64,000 bases of DNA from positions 8,551,832 to 8,615,831 of the forward strand of contig CM055870.1 in assembly GCA_029582165.1 (NCBI GenBank), given 5' to 3'. Under the pieces are notes generated by a model. The model saw only the letters and a program-made list of their open reading frames with translations, ran no database searches and had not been told where the DNA came from. The translations under genes were made by a program, and so were the position numbers. This DNA comes from Portulaca oleracea (Eukaryota; Streptophyta; Magnoliopsida; Caryophyllales; Portulacaceae). Within the stretch, counting starts at the first letter, position 1, and each line of letters starts with the position of its first letter. Below are positions 48,501-63,500 of this stretch, piece after piece.

Positions 48501-51500
48501 AGATAGCTAAGTTCATAGGTCTGTACAAGATATCTGCAGAGTCTGGATGGCTGGAGATATGCTCTGGCCTTTCTCTTCTTTGCTTTTATGCAATGGTACG
48601 CATAGATATATTGAATTAGAGTAATGACAGTTACCATTTTTTTTTCCCCGTTGCAGAAGGTGCTTTGTTTTTCTGTTTTGTATAATCACGGCTTTGCATC
48701 TCTTCTGGTTGTTTCTTCACTTGATTGACATGTTTGCTTTGGCTCAATTGCCTTACTTTACCGTCAGGGTGTTCCTTATAGTGTGCAATCCTACAAGCTA
48801 GAAGAATTGATCACCTTGATCTAGGGTAGAGAATTGGAGAAATATTTTAGAGATATGCTTACAGGATGCTGTAGTGGAGGGTTGACATGTTATTTGCTAG
48901 TTGAGGGTGTCCTAGAAACTTTTAGGCTTTGTTTCTCTCTCCATTCTAAATAGAGAAGGTATTTTAGAGATACGTTCCTTGTGTGCATCCAGACATCAGC
49001 ATTGCGATAGGACACTTTAGTGGGGTTCCATGTGATGTAGCCTGCATATTTGCATGATTGCTAGGGGGCGTATGGATGTTGCTTGGACGGGGCTGCTAGG
49101 GTGCACATCCTGTATTCTAGCTTGATCTGAGCTCAAGCACCATTTAATGGAATTTGTAGTCAGTTGTATCCAGAAATTTTGTATAATTATTCAGATTATT
49201 GAGCATAGTAGTAATTAACAACATCAATTAATTTTTATCCGTGACCACTTCAAACCTTCCAAGTTCTTTTATGTAGAGTATTGGATAATTGTTCTGCTAG
49301 CTGTTAGCTAGGAAACTGTTGCCGATATCATGTATCTTCCCCTACTTGTAATGGATGTTGATACTTGAAACATTTTTGCCTATTTCAAGGCTCTATGCTT
49401 TGCCTGCATAGACGAATGTCCTTTGTTTGATCCTTCATAGTGCATGCGTACTCAGTCCATTGACTTAGAATGAGGCGTTTTGATTCTTTCAATTCAATTG
49501 CTATGATCTGAAATATTATAGGAAGAAGTTGATAGAATAGATAGTTAGCTATACTTTGAAAGATGATAATCAAAATCTGCAATGGAAGGATCAGCATAAA
49601 TCACACTCTCAATCCTATTCATTTTAAGTTTTTACCTTACATTCAAATGAGCAGACTAGCAGAGGTAACTAATAAACTCAATGTGTGGAGGGTATTTGTT
49701 GGCTACCGGAAAGGGCAATGGCATAGTCATTACTTGTGTAGCGGTACTTGCTGTTCAAGGATGAAAATCCAAGTAGAATATGTGCGGGCCAAAAGAGAAA
49801 AAAAAGCCTACTTTCCCAAAGTAACATTAGTCTTGGATTTCTAATCCCACTCTTAGTAAAATAAGAAAGCTATAAGCCTCCTAATCCTGCATGTTTGATA
49901 GTCCTACTAATAAAACACACAAAATATTAAAGGAACTTCTGATAAACTTAGTATTTATCTAATTTGCATCACAGCTTTGTACATTCTTTATCCATTTTGA
50001 CAATCTTTAGTGGGTTGCATAGCTCCAAGCGGACTTTGGTGGTTGCTTGGATGTATGTGGAGTATTGGGTTCCCTGCATCCTTACTTATGTCAGAAAGTC
50101 TATTTGGCTGTCAGTCATCACAGAGTTTTGTTTCAACCCCCCCCCCTCGAACAAAAAAAAAAGAAAATAAATAAATAAATATTTGGTGATCTGTGCTCTT
50201 TTAGGAGACTATCGCTGTTGTCCACATCAACTGTGTTCATTTGTTTTTTGTTTCAATGAATGTCTTCCTTCAGTTGTTTTCAACTCGTGGTTTGTTGTTT
50301 GACCTGTCAAGCAGTTGTCATTTATCAAGGAAGATTTGGAGCAAATGGAATTTATGATGACTAGACGGGAAAATGATTTGACAGAGATGCTTCTTCCTCC
50401 AAGGCACTCATTTTTTGTTCCTCAGTCAAGGTAATGCAGCATTGGGGATTCATGTATTATTGGGTCAATAGTGTCACATGATTTTCTGCTCCCTTTTTTC
50501 CTGGACATCCTCGCTCCCATTTTGTGCGACTCTGTGCTATGGAAGGGGTGTGTGTGTATTTTTATTTTATTTTATTTTTTGGTGGTGGTGGTGGACTGGT
50601 GGTGTTGGGGGGGGGGGGGGATATGGGCTTCCTTGTCTATTAGTATAGGAAATTCATTCATTATATTCAGAAGTGGTTCCAGTAGTCTGTTATTTCTTTT
50701 CCCTCTCCATAGATATGCTATTTCCTTTTAGCAACGTGATAAGATCCTTGGATGAAATGTGGGTTTCTTTTCTACCTATTTCTTTCACCCTTTTAAAATT
50801 CTGTGCATTGCACCAGCACCCAACATGGAAATTATTACACTTCTTAGACATGAAGAAATTTCTGTCTCATTGGGTTTGGCTGTTAGAGTGTCATGAATCT
50901 TGGATGGTTCATGCCTATTTCCCTTGAACTTAATGCTACCTTGAGCCAGAGAGAACTGTTGTTGGGAAAATATACGCACTTGATCCTTATTCACCTCTCC
51001 CATGTAGATGATTCTCAAAGGCACCTTGTTCTTTTCAGTAATTTGACCTCATTGTTCTCTTAATGTTTTGCTTGTCTAAGGAAAATAGTCCAACATATTG
51101 TGCATCCTTTGCCTTCATAGTGAACTTAGAGGATACTGGGGATTATGATGTGGGATGTGTAAAGATGAGAACAAAAAGGTTCACGTGAGAAAATGTCTTT
51201 TACGTGCCCAAAGTTTTTTCTCTCTGTTTCAGATTCTAGATTGTTGGAATGCTAGTGGGGATCCACTCTTTTACATCATCTATCGTTCTTACTTTTAAAA
51301 CTTCGTTCCACCTTTTCCACAGCTGTTGGAACTCATTCCATCTTTTTTAGCACAACATATTATTTTTTTGGGATCCACTTCTATAAAATTAATTTCTTCC
51401 TTTTGGTTTAAAGACCGAAATGACAGTGCTTATTAGAAAAGGACTACAATGACATCATATAGACTAACAGACCATCTGTTCTGAGGCATATTCCTTTCTT

Positions 51501-54500
51501 TGGATAAGGATATATGTGAAAGTACAAAATGTCACCGATTTTACTGTCTTCATGAAGGTCATGGTTTTGAATCATGTGACATGGAGCCTACTGTAATTGG
51601 TGGCCTCTCTTAAATACCCCTAATGCTGCAAAAATTTGGGCCCAGGTCAAATTTGGATAAATCAAATTGGTCAGCGGGCAAGGAACTAATGTCTGATGTA
51701 GCGATGCCTAGTGTTTTCTAGCTTGGACGATTCGGAGTTCAGCCAAGCCTAACTCCAAATCAAATTGGGTTCAGGCAACAAATATATGAAAATTGGTGTC
51801 CGGATTTTCGGTTAAATCAGTCAATGTCAGGACTCAAACAAAAAACCTACGAAAACCTAGGACCGTTTCTTCCTTTTCGGGTTGGATGAATTTGGATATT
51901 TGGGTTGGACAAAATTTCGGAAGCCCTATGCCCCTGCATACATGCTTTGTTCTAAATCATGTAACATAGGCCCTAATGCCCTATTATCCCCTGTACTCTG
52001 TGTGATGTTTTATGGAACTAGTAACAGAAACTTTATATAAAACCATTCGTTAGAACTTTTCAATATTCTTTAATCTTGTTTTAGGACCCTGGATTTTGAA
52101 TGCACATTGGCATGAAATTTGGAATGTTCCTGGATTTGAGCTTTGGACTGTTATTTTTGCATCTTCTTATCTGCAGGAATGATTCCACTCAGTCGCTGTT
52201 TTATTTTTCTTGAGCTCATTTAAGTTTATCTCATTCCCAGGTCTGGAGAGAGACATACCAATGTGTTGGTGAAGGGAACAGTTTTCCGGACATTTACCAT
52301 TAACTTTTTCACGTATGGATTCCCGGTAACTATCTTGAACTACATTCCATAGTCAGTTTAGGCTGAATATAATCATTTTTTCTTTTCAAGGAAAGGTCTG
52401 TGTGGTTTTGAACTATCATCTTGTTGATAACTTCTACAAATTTAAGTTGTCTTGCTGTTCACTTTGTTGTTCTTGTCATCCATTGAACTATTGAAGTCAA
52501 TGGGTCTCATATGTTTTGGTAAAAACATTTTACTAAATTATTCCTTCACAGAATTTGTAAATTAAAGAACATGTAGTGGTATAGAGGGAAAATCCACAAT
52601 TCTTGTTGTAGTTGTATAGAGGGGAAAAAACCATTTTAGCTCATTTATTTTTGGAACTCACTGATGTCTGATGTGACTGGATTCTCTTGGTTATTTTTTT
52701 GAGCCAAGCATATGCCATATTTGTCAAGGTTTTGTTTGTCTTGATTCTGAGCTATTGTCTACGGAAACTTTTGAGGAATTGTTGCGCTAGACACTTCTTT
52801 GTCTTTTGCGTAAGAGCATAATTAATTGTAATCTTTTAGCCTCAGAAGACGGAAGGAGTTAAAGAGACTAGAATTTGGCATTAACTATGATTAGGGTAAC
52901 ACTAAACGAGTGGGTTGTTGGTGCCTGATTTTTAATATGCTTTCTTGGCATTTGTGGGTATTAAGAAACTAGTGACAAACTTTTTATTTATTTATTATTT
53001 TTTTTAAGAAGAATGTAAATCTGACAGTGTTTTCAAGAAACCAAATTGAAGAATGTTTCACCCTCTATGCAATTTTTTGATTAGTAATCAAAAGATTATC
53101 GATGGACCTCTAGGGGGATTTCATCCATATACAAAAGGAGGCAATCTCAAAAACTCACAAACCCCTAGACTGTCTATAGTTACCTTATCAACAAAATCAA
53201 GAAGGTGACCTTTGCAGCATCCTTAATAACTTCACACCAACTAAATAAAGTCCTCTCAGCATCCTTAAAATCACTTAAAATTCTTGTCTTGCCCAAAGAA
53301 TCATAGAAATTTTCTCATTCCAAGTGCACTGCCAAATTGTTAAAGGTATCGAATTCCATCTCTAAGAATCCAACTCTTCGTCAATCTTCTTTTCCAAGCC
53401 ACTAGAACATCACTTAAACTCTTTATGTTATACTGAACTAACCTCCATTGTAGGAAACAACAACTGCATAAATTAAATATGACCCATCAACAAGGGATAA
53501 GGTGGTTGATTGCCTCTTCCTTTTCAAAGCACATACAACATGAGTTGTCCAGCTTAAAATTTCTCCTGTTAAGCAAGTCTTCAGTAGGTATGTTTCTTTT
53601 GATGGGTGCCCAAACAAAAAAGCAAACTCGGGTGCGATTCCAGGAGCTTAGACCTCTAAGTAGCTCAATTTGAGTCAATCAAGTCAAGAGGCTCATGGCT
53701 TCATGCACGGGATCATTATACTGACTTTCCAATAGGGTGTGCAATTTTCAAAGAAGGGAAAATTTTATGTCTTGATTGTATTCAATGGGGGCATGAAGGC
53801 TTAGAGTATAAGTAGTGTAGGGCTTGAGGTGGAATTTACCGAGGAATATGTATTCAAATCTCTTTTTAATTGTTCTGGGGTAAGTCACCTAGATTGGATG
53901 GAATGACTATGGCCATCCTCCAAGCTAGTTGCGGAACCATAAAGGGTGACATTGTGGGAATGTTTGCAAGATTTTTCCACTCCGGAAGCTTTGTTTCTAG
54001 CCTGAATGCTACTTTCATTGGTCTAATTCCAAAGAAGGATGATGTGGAGGACATCAAGGACTATCAGTCTATCACCCAATTAGTCTCGTGGCCTGAATCT
54101 ATAAGCTGTTATCAATAAAGTTGCTTTTGCGACTGAGAGCTATTAGAGGGGATCTCATTCTAAGAACCAAAATGCCTTTGTCGGGGCGGTAGATTACTGA
54201 TTGTCAATGAGCTTATTGATTCTTAGGTGAAATATAGAATTCTGAAAAGTGCGTGGAATCTACACATAAGGCTTATGACCATGTTAACTAGGGTCTCCTC
54301 ATTCAGGCTTTGTGAAGATTGGGACAAGGAGAGAGATTGATCACTTAGATTAAACAATGCCTCTCTTTGAATTCTTTAATGATTTTTGGTTAACAATTCC
54401 CCTTCGAAGTTCTTCTCTGGTTCTAGAGGGCTTTGACAAGTCGATGCTTTGTTCCCTCTCCTTTTTCTACTAGGTCTTCTCTAGGATGTTGGGTGCAACT

Positions 54501-57500
54501 AACTCAGTAGGACTCCTTAGTGGGTTTTTTGTTGGTTGAACAAACTTCAATACCTTAACGGTCTAACATTTTCTCTAAGCTCACATCTATTTGCCAATGG
54601 CACCATGGTTTTGTACGATAATGACTGATTCTGTGAACAATTGGTGAATCTATTCTGTTTTGTTAGTTGGTTCGAGGTGTTGTCTGCGCTAAGAGTTAAT
54701 TTAGCAGAGTTCTAATTTCCCAGTGGAGGAGGTCCACAATGTTCAATTTCCAGTAGGAGTGTTAGGCTCTTAGAGTGCAAATGGAGGTTTTTCCTTCTTT
54801 CCTTGGTCTACCTCTGAGTAAAAGTTCATGGAAAAGAGCATCTAGGGTTCTATACTGGATTGATTTCGAAGGAGGCTTTTTGGGCTGAGACTAGATACCT
54901 ATTTTGTGGTTGGGGGGGGGGGGGGGGGAGGAGATTGCCCTCATTAATTGCATTTTGTCCAAATCTGACATCCTTACTTGTATCCTCTCCTTTTTGTTTT
55001 ATTTGATTGAAATCAAAGGATATATTGATGAGAGATCAAGCACGCGTCGATCCCTATATGACTATGCAAAAGGAGTGCAAGCTACCTGATTCTATGTACA
55101 CTACCCACAACTTTGTGCCACCATTGAGCTCTTGGCTCAAGCTATTCATTAAATTTCAAAATGGAGCGTAAATCAACAGAAGATGAGTATTTGCCCTCAA
55201 AAATTTGTGGGTGTCCTCTTTTTCCAAGTACACCACCAAGTAGCAAAGGGAACCAATTTCCAAATTCTGAAACCTAAGTCTTCTTTAGTCTTCTACTAGG
55301 CAATCAAGACGACTTTGACTTTGGACTGTTGAACCCAATAATCCCCGGCAAGAGATAAATGCCATAGTGATGGGACCCATTGTCAATGAACAGAAATGGA
55401 GCTTAAAAACATAATGCTTTAGCAAACGGACAATGAAGTTGGCCTCTTTGTTTGGGAAGCTTTCCAAGGGGACATCTTGACTTGTGATAATTCGCAAAAA
55501 AGAGGGAAAATTTTGGGCAACAGATGCTTAATGTGCGAAGCTAACAAAGAATCAATGGATCACCTCTTACTTCATTGTCCGTTTGCTAAAGGCATTACAG
55601 CATCTAACTTTCAGCTGTTTGGGTATTTCTTGGGTTGTCTCTAGTTCTATAAGGAACCGTATCTTTGCCTAGGAAGGACCTTTTTTTTTGGGAGGAAAGC
55701 TAAAAGAGGAGGCTCCGGTCTCCATCTTTTGGACTGTTTCGCGTGAGGGAAATGGGAGAGCTTTCGAGGGTGTGGACATGCCCCTTCAGTGTTTCAAGGA
55801 CAACTTCTTCAAATTTGGACTGTAGGGAACATTTGTAATTATTCTCTTCAGCTTGTAGATTTGTGGATAGTGTAGTTTTTGGAGGTGTTTAGCCTTTGTA
55901 TGATGCTAATTTTGCATCCTTCCCTCGTCGTTGCTATATATATATATATATCCATTCTTTTCCTTGTAAAAAGGGGAGGGGGAAACCAGAAACATGAGGA
56001 AACTGCTTCTGCTTCTGTCGTTATTCATGAGCTATTACTTTGTTGTCTCTTCACAGAGCCTTGGCTATAGAAGGCTTATAAGTGTTATTTTCCCATGGCG
56101 TTAATGTTTGTAAAATTTAACATGGACATTGGCCGGTGGCAACTTACTTTGACTTTAAAGTCAAACCAGGAGCACAAGTCCTGGATGGATAGAGTATGAT
56201 TACATCATTAATGTATATTCTGTTGAGTTCTAACCATCTGAGCGGACTCTGGATAGATAGTCTTCATGTGATTTCATTGTCAACATAGTTGTCTAGTGCT
56301 TAAGAATGATGGATTGGTTATTTCTTGTGAGTTCCTTAGTTATGGGAATGCACTTGTAAAATATGTTCTGAGTTATTTTTTGTTTGGTCTGAAATGGCCA
56401 AGTTGGTAAGGTCCTGTATTTCTGGATAAAAAAACCAAAGCCAATGCTCCCAACCCCAGGGCAAGGTATGGAGGATTCAGATGTAGTCGTCTTACCCCTA
56501 AATTTTGCAATTCAGAGAGATCAGTTCCAATTGACCCAAGATATTAAAAGTTGTTCACTACCTACTATGTGGAAAAGAAGCAGAGGAGGTTTAATGAGGC
56601 ATTTTACTTTAGTCCATTACAATCCAAGTTTTTTTTTTTGTTTTTTTTATAATAAAAAAAAGGTCTTTTTCAACTGTCCATATTATATAAACATACCTGT
56701 ATTTCTGGATCTCATTTCTCATTAATGATTTTTGAACTTGGCAGTTATCTTTGTTTGCTCTATCTTTTTGGAGCTTCCATTTTGCAAGTATATGCGCATT
56801 TGGATTGCTGGCGTATGTTGGATACATTATCTATGCCTTCCCATCGCTGTTCCGCTTGCACCGCTTGAATGGTCTGCTGCTTGTCTTCATTCTCTTGTGG
56901 GCCGTCAGCACTTATATTTTCAATGTCACATTTTCATTTTTCAACTGGAAACTTGACAAGGTAGTCCTTATTCTCCTCTGTTTCGTTGCTTTTGAAGAAA
57001 ATGAGGATGGCTGATTCCTTTATCCTTGAATATATCTAGGATATGGAGATCTGGGAGCTTGTTGGCTTGTGGCGTTATTCAATACCTGGATTTTTCTTGC
57101 TTGCTCAGTTTGGTCTTGGGGTCCTAATTGCTGTTGGTAATCTTGTGAACAATTCTGTGTTTACACTCTCTAATGATAACAGTCGTATTCCCAATGGTGG
57201 AGACTCTACTACAGAAGGTAAGCTATTATAGTTTCTTATTCACTATACTTAATTATGGTTCGTATACTCCCTGATCTTGTATGAGATTCAAATGGTATAC
57301 ATGGTGTCTGATAGAGCTCCATTTCAGTGGGCACTTTGCTCAGTCTGGTTGAGATTACTCTCTCACAATATCATTCGTGCATTTGTTATCAGAAAGGTTG
57401 CAAAAATGTCTTGCTTTGTCAGTGTGTAATGTAACTAAGTAGGGTTCAAAACTGCATTTTTAAAAATATTTTATTAAATCTTTTTAAAGAGTAGGTTCAT

Positions 57501-60500
57501 GAACTTTTCTTTTCCCTCCCCCTTGTTCTTCTGCGGTACTGCTATTTGTCATTTTGTCCTCTTTGCTGAGTCAGTGGCATGGAACTTCCATTTTGTCAAC
57601 TGCCCTTTGATGAGTGGGAATTGGATCAGAAATTCTGCTACACACCCTATTTTGCAGCATTTCTGTACGCTGCCTTTAGGAACGTCAGTGTTTGTTTTTA
57701 TGTACCATAGGCAATTTATATGAACATCAAAACTAGCTAGAGGAAAGAGGACGAGTTGCGACATGTTTTGAATGAACCATAGGCAAACATTGGACTAATT
57801 TTGAGTAAAGGCGGGTATACAATATTCCTATTCCTGAGGGTGTGACATAGCAACTGGAATGGATCAATTAGCAGTTTTTATTCATTTGTTTAAGGCTTAT
57901 ACTCTAATGAATCTTTTAATTGGAGAGGAGAGAATTCTTTTTTTTTTTTTTTTTTTTGATAGGATGGATAGGAGAGAATTCTTATGGTTTTGGTAAGCCA
58001 TTTTTTCAGTCATTACTAACTAAAACTACCACATGTTTCTTAACGTGTTTCTGTGGAGATAGCTTTTCCCCTCTGGTACATTCTTTCTATGCTTCTTAAC
58101 ATGTTTCTGTTGCTTCAAAACTACCACATGTTTGTTTCCACATCTGCTAGGCAAATCTTAAAACCTGCAGTGGTTCTGTTTCCACCTGGGAAGATGTATC
58201 AGCACAATAGAGTCTTGCTGTTAATTTTGCATGCTTCTTGTTGCATTGTTGTCTTTATTGCTTGATGACTTTTCCTCTTTATTCTTTGAAAACTGTTTTT
58301 TTATAATTTTTTTTTGCCTATTGTGAAACTTGCAGTGAAGGAGGAGACCAAGGTGCTAATTGTTGCTACGATATTTTGGGGACTGCGAAAGTGTTCTCGG
58401 GCTATCATGTTGGCTTTGATATTTCTCATAGCTACAAAGCCTGGCTTCATTCATGCAATATACAGTATGTAAAGGGAATCTTGGCTTCTGTGCTGTTTAC
58501 CAGTTCCTTTTATGAGCTCTTCAAGATATTTTACTTTGTGCTACTCATTTTACTGGATTGCAACCTAGGCCATAATTAATTAATTAAAAACATATTGCCT
58601 GAAGTACTCACAGATTATTTACTGGCAGTGAATTGTATCAATTGTTGCAGTTGTATTCTTTCTGATATACCTTCTGGGCCACCACATCAGCAGGAAGATT
58701 AGGCAAGCTTTGATCCTTCTATGCGAAGCTCATTTTGCATTGATGTACATTCTTCAAATAAATCTGATATCTGCAATATTGGAGCGTAAAGGATCATTAA
58801 GTCTTGAAATTCTGTCACAACTAGGTATGATGGTGCAAGGTCTTTAGATTTTCCTTGTGTAGTTCTTTTTGGCATTCTGCAGAAGTTAATTTCATATTTG
58901 AAGTCACCCAAGTGAGTTGCTTCATGGTATCTTCTTGATAAATTTTCTGTATAACTTTATGTAGGTCTCCTTGAGAATGATACTCCATGGGATTTCCTGG
59001 AAATTGCTCTTCTTGCATGTTTTTGTACAATACACAATCATGGCTTCGAAATGCTATTTTCATTCTCAGCAGTTGTGCAACATACCCCGTGCCCGCCTGT
59101 TGGATTCAGTGTGCTGAAAGCTGGCTTGAATAAGTCAGTGCTGTTGTCGGTGTATAGCTCCTCATCCAGTAGAGGCAGCAATGATGGACCTTCTTATGGT
59201 ATGCAAATTCTGATCTGCTGTTATTTTGAGAGAAAGAGAGAGGGGGTTGGGGTGGGGGGGGGGGGTATTATCTGGTATGAATTGTCAATTTATTTCTCCA
59301 TTGTAAAGCTAGTATTGCATCTCATGAATTCCTCAAGGCTGTTAATCAGGAAGGTATTTCACCTTCTGCAAAGGAAGATCCCTGAGATGATTACAGTTTA
59401 TTGTTATCTTTTATTTATTTTCCTGTTAGCTTTCCGTCTCGTACTAAACTACTAATAGGTCCTCCCTTTTAAAACTAAATGTCCTTCTTTGAACAAGTTA
59501 TGATAGAAAAGGTTTTTTCATTTGGCAAAAGCAAGACAAAAGGAAAACATTAAAATGTTGTTAGTGTGTGTGAACCCTTCTGATCTTGCCTGGGTGGCCA
59601 ACAAAAGAATGATTCCTATGGAAGACATGCTTAAATTGAAAGTTTTGAGATGGCTAACACTCCTAATTGTTCCAACTCTTCTTCAGTCTCCTCCAAGCCA
59701 TTAGGACATCTCTTAACCGTTCAAGTTACACCCAACTAACCATCAATGAAAATGACAAAGGCCATAAAGCAAAAACCCAACGACAATGGATAAGAAGGTG
59801 GTTAATGGATTCTTCCTCGCCTCCCATAAACTCATTGGACATCTACTTGCCAACTTGAAACTTCTGCTTTAAGTTTATCTTTGATGTGAATCTTTCCCCT
59901 GATAGCCGCCCAAGCAAAAGAACATGCTTTGGAAGGAGGTTTAGGATCCCACACTCGTGGACATCTCATTAAACATCTCTTACAACAACTCGTCACAGTG
60001 AACTGCCCACTTGAGTGGAGGCCAAAGAATCTGATCATTTCCACTAAAAGCAACCTCAAAGTTAGCTAGCAAAACCGACAAATTCATCCCACTTTCCTCT
60101 TCCCATCAGTCATGCTATGTATTGTGGCTCTTTTGGCGAGTGGTTATGGAGTAATTCTTGGTGGAAGGTGATTACGATCAAATATGGAGAACTTTGTTTT
60201 GGGTGGATGCCCTTAGTAGTGAATGGCTCTAATGGGGGTAGTTTTTGGAGGTTTATTACTAAAAGGTTGGGAAATGTTTCCACATGTTTCTTATGCTGTT
60301 GGTAATGGTTCTATCATTTTCTTTTGGCATGATTGTGGGCAATCTTTATGTTCTAGCAATGGACAAAAATGCTTCCATTTTCGATTATCGAGATCAATTT
60401 TCAGGGTTTGATGTTTGGTCTCCTTTCTTTTTATTCAAGATGGTTTTGTTGGACAAAAATACTTTGGATAGTTTTTTCAACAACCTTAAAGAGGTCATTT

Positions 60501-63500
60501 AGGGACTCCTCACTAGACATGGTGAGATGGGAACTATTCCCCACCCTTCATCTTCTTGCCAAGGGTGTCACTTTCACGGTTTAATGTTAGGTCTATTTTT
60601 ATTCATGATGGTTTGCTGATGATGCTGGTTTTGTTAGTTTTTGCAACAACCTTATTGAGGTCATTTTAGGGGACTCCTCATTGGACATGGTGAATTGGGA
60701 TATGAATAAGAAAAAGATCCATTATTGCATCTGTTGGAGGATCGTGTTTTGCCTTCCAAGATTATTTGGAAGTCATTGCTCCTTTAAAGGTTGTGCTTTG
60801 TTTGGGAAGCAATGCCAAAACCAAAACCAATACTCTGAAATCCCGTCGAGGCGTGTATGGAGGGTCAGATGTAGCAGTTCTTCCTCTTAAATTTTCAATT
60901 TAGAGAGACTAGTTTTGTTTGTTTAGTGATGCACAAGAATCTTTTTAGTTGCGATAATTTACAGAAAAGGGGGAAGATTTTGATTAATTAGATGCTGTAT
61001 GTGGAAGTGGGATCTTATATCATGAGATCGTTTATCGCATCACTATCATTTTGTTAGGTATCTTTGGGATTTAGTTTGGTTGCTTAGGTGTTATTTGGGT
61101 TGCTTCTTTTTCTAATGGATTTTTGGATGCCAATATAATGACCTTTGGGAGTATTGGACCACAATATACCAACCTTTACAATTGCTAGTATATTGGCTTT
61201 TTGGACCTATTTATTGTTAATGTACTAATCGCTGGTGGTGATTTAGTAAAACTGGACACTACCACCACTTAACATGCCTATCCTACATTAACAAAAAATA
61301 GGTCCAAAGGTCGGTGTACTAGTGTCAATTTTAAAGGTTAATTACAATCCAATACCCCAAAGGTCATTATATTGACCTCCGAAATTCCTTTTCCAATTAG
61401 GAGTCATCTTCTTGCTTGGGAGGGTTTTCGTTTTTAGTAACTCGAAGAAGGAGATGGTTATACCACGTGATTTTTTGGAGTATTTTTTTTGGGGGGGGGG
61501 GGGGGGAGTTCAGGGGAGTTGAAACTCTTCTCTAGTGATTGAAGAACAATTTCATTTGGCTATTTAATGGGGCGTATGGAAAGAGAGTGTTCGGCAGATG
61601 CTTTTAGGGCGAAACGTCTTCCTTTCAAGATTTCAAGCTCAATTTTTGAGAATGTTGTCTAGTTGGAGCAGTGTGTTCGATTGTGGCACCAAGGTGTCTC
61701 TTTTTGGTTTTATGGATCAAGTTAGGCAATAAAGCTTAAAGCTTGAGGGCATGAGTTGTTTGGTTATTCCCTCTTTTGAATATGGATCTCACCTCTTAGG
61801 TGTCTCTTAAATATACCTTTTTGATGACTCATAAAAAAAAGTTACGAGGCTGAAAATAACCACCATCTTGTAGAATATTTCAATCCCACAAATTTGGTAG
61901 CACCGCCAAAACACTAAAGGAATCTCTACCCCCCCACCCCCCACCCCCACCCACCCACCCAAAAAAAAAAAAAACACTTAGCACTTATGTGCAGTCTATA
62001 TTTGTCTAACAAAGTAAAAGGGGGAAGGTAAAGGAGTAGTCAAGTTCACTGAATTGGTCGTATACTTTGTGTAAGGCTGTTTGCAACTGGCTCAGTTTGT
62101 ATATGTTTGTGTGGTAGATTTGCAAACTTACCCAATGGAAGGGTCTGGAAAGGCAGCTCTTACTTCCCTGCACCCAAGCCCTTACTGCAACTTCCAAAAT
62201 GAACCTTTCGATTTGTCTATTGTCCTGCCAGCAGATGCCTTTGAAACATTCCTTGATTATTGGCTGGATTTTTATTATTTGGATATCCTTACTGGACCAA
62301 ATCTCTATTAGCAAATACATGGGTGTTTAGAGGAGGTTCAACCATGCTTTACAAGGCATGGCTTATTCAGATAAAGAAAGTGATGAAATTGGTGTTCATT
62401 CTTTCCTTCAGCATTCGGACACAAAAGAGAGGCCTTGGAAGAATGCTTTCTCTGTTTTCATTTTGGAGATGGAGTGATGGAGTTGGAGTCCTTACTATGA
62501 GATGTCTACGCTCCTGTTGCCTCTTTTTTGGAGGACAAGTACTTTTCTGTTATGATGATACATAGCTTCATGCACAATGATCAAAGATTAGAAATTTTTT
62601 GTCTTGATTCATATTGCTTGAAGGGAGGAGGCCTCAAGCAAATCTGACCTTTACTTTGAGATTCAAGTGAAAGATAACTAAAATAAGGAGCAGGATAGTG
62701 TTAGTGGGAAAGTTATGCAGTGATTTATGTAAAATGTAAAGACATCTTGTTGTAATAATTCGATGCAAGAAATAGCGTTAATTTTGTTTAGCAAAGCAAA
62801 TGTTTCAAAGTAATCAGCTTTAATGATGTATGTGCTGATATATGTGGCTTGTGAATTATGTCTGCTCTGACTTATTCTTGTATTTTCTTGCAGAGAGAAG
62901 AGTAGCATCATACTTGAACGCTGTAGGGCAAAAGTTTTTGTCAGTGTATCGATCATGCGGTACCTATATTGCTTTTGTGACAATTCTTGTTGCAGTGTAC
63001 CTGGTGAGACCCAATTATGTGTCATTTGGTTATATTTTTCTCCTCCTCTGTTGGATCATTGGAAGGCAACTTGCAGAGCAAACGAAAAGACGCCTATGGT
63101 ACCCATTAAAAGTTTACTCAATTTTGGTGTTTATATTCATCTATAGCCTTGGGATTTTCCCGAGCTTTCAGAGATGGCTGTCTCAGATTATCGATCTTTA
63201 CCCTTACCTGGGCTATAAACCTGAAGCTTCCTTGTTGGATAATATATGGGAATCTCTGGCAATCTTAATTGTGATGGAGCTTTATAGCTACGAAAGAAGG
63301 CAAAGTAAGCGCAGTGAACCAGGGGACAATAACCTGCTGCAGCCCGGGCCGCTGGCTTTTATAAGAAGATTTCTAATATGGCATAGCAACAAGGTTTTAT
63401 TTGCGGCTCTCTTCTATGCAGCATTATCTCGGATAAGTGCTTTTGGCTTTCTGTATCTTCTGGGCCTTCTCATCTGTTCGACTTTCCCTAAAACTTCTCG

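Larger units (their letters stand above)
52326..56744 (+). other. PIEZO intron 8 (4.4 kb, LINE-filled)
   Basis: The largest intron here. It contains a minus-strand LINE 3' piece (53085-53680), a plus-strand LINE reverse transcriptase piece (53860-54490), a plus-strand LINE C-terminal piece (55440-55970), a G-run at 54908-54925 and a short TA repeat near 55937. The rest (52326-53080 and 55975-56744) shows no gene or clear repeat ends. Confidence 0.75.
59199..62893 (+). other. PIEZO intron 13 (3.7 kb, LINE-filled)
   Basis: Contains a minus-strand LINE piece (59560-60059), a plus-strand LINE C-terminal region (60117-61830) interrupted by a hairpin MITE, G-runs near 59258 and 61490, and a C-run near 61930. 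The remaining 61980-62893 shows no recognisable gene; short frames there are unsupported. Confidence 0.75.

Noticed and set aside
58376..58579. Frame starting at an ATG inside PIEZO exon 11
   Set aside because: It is out of frame with the PIEZO reading, which is the one matching the family.
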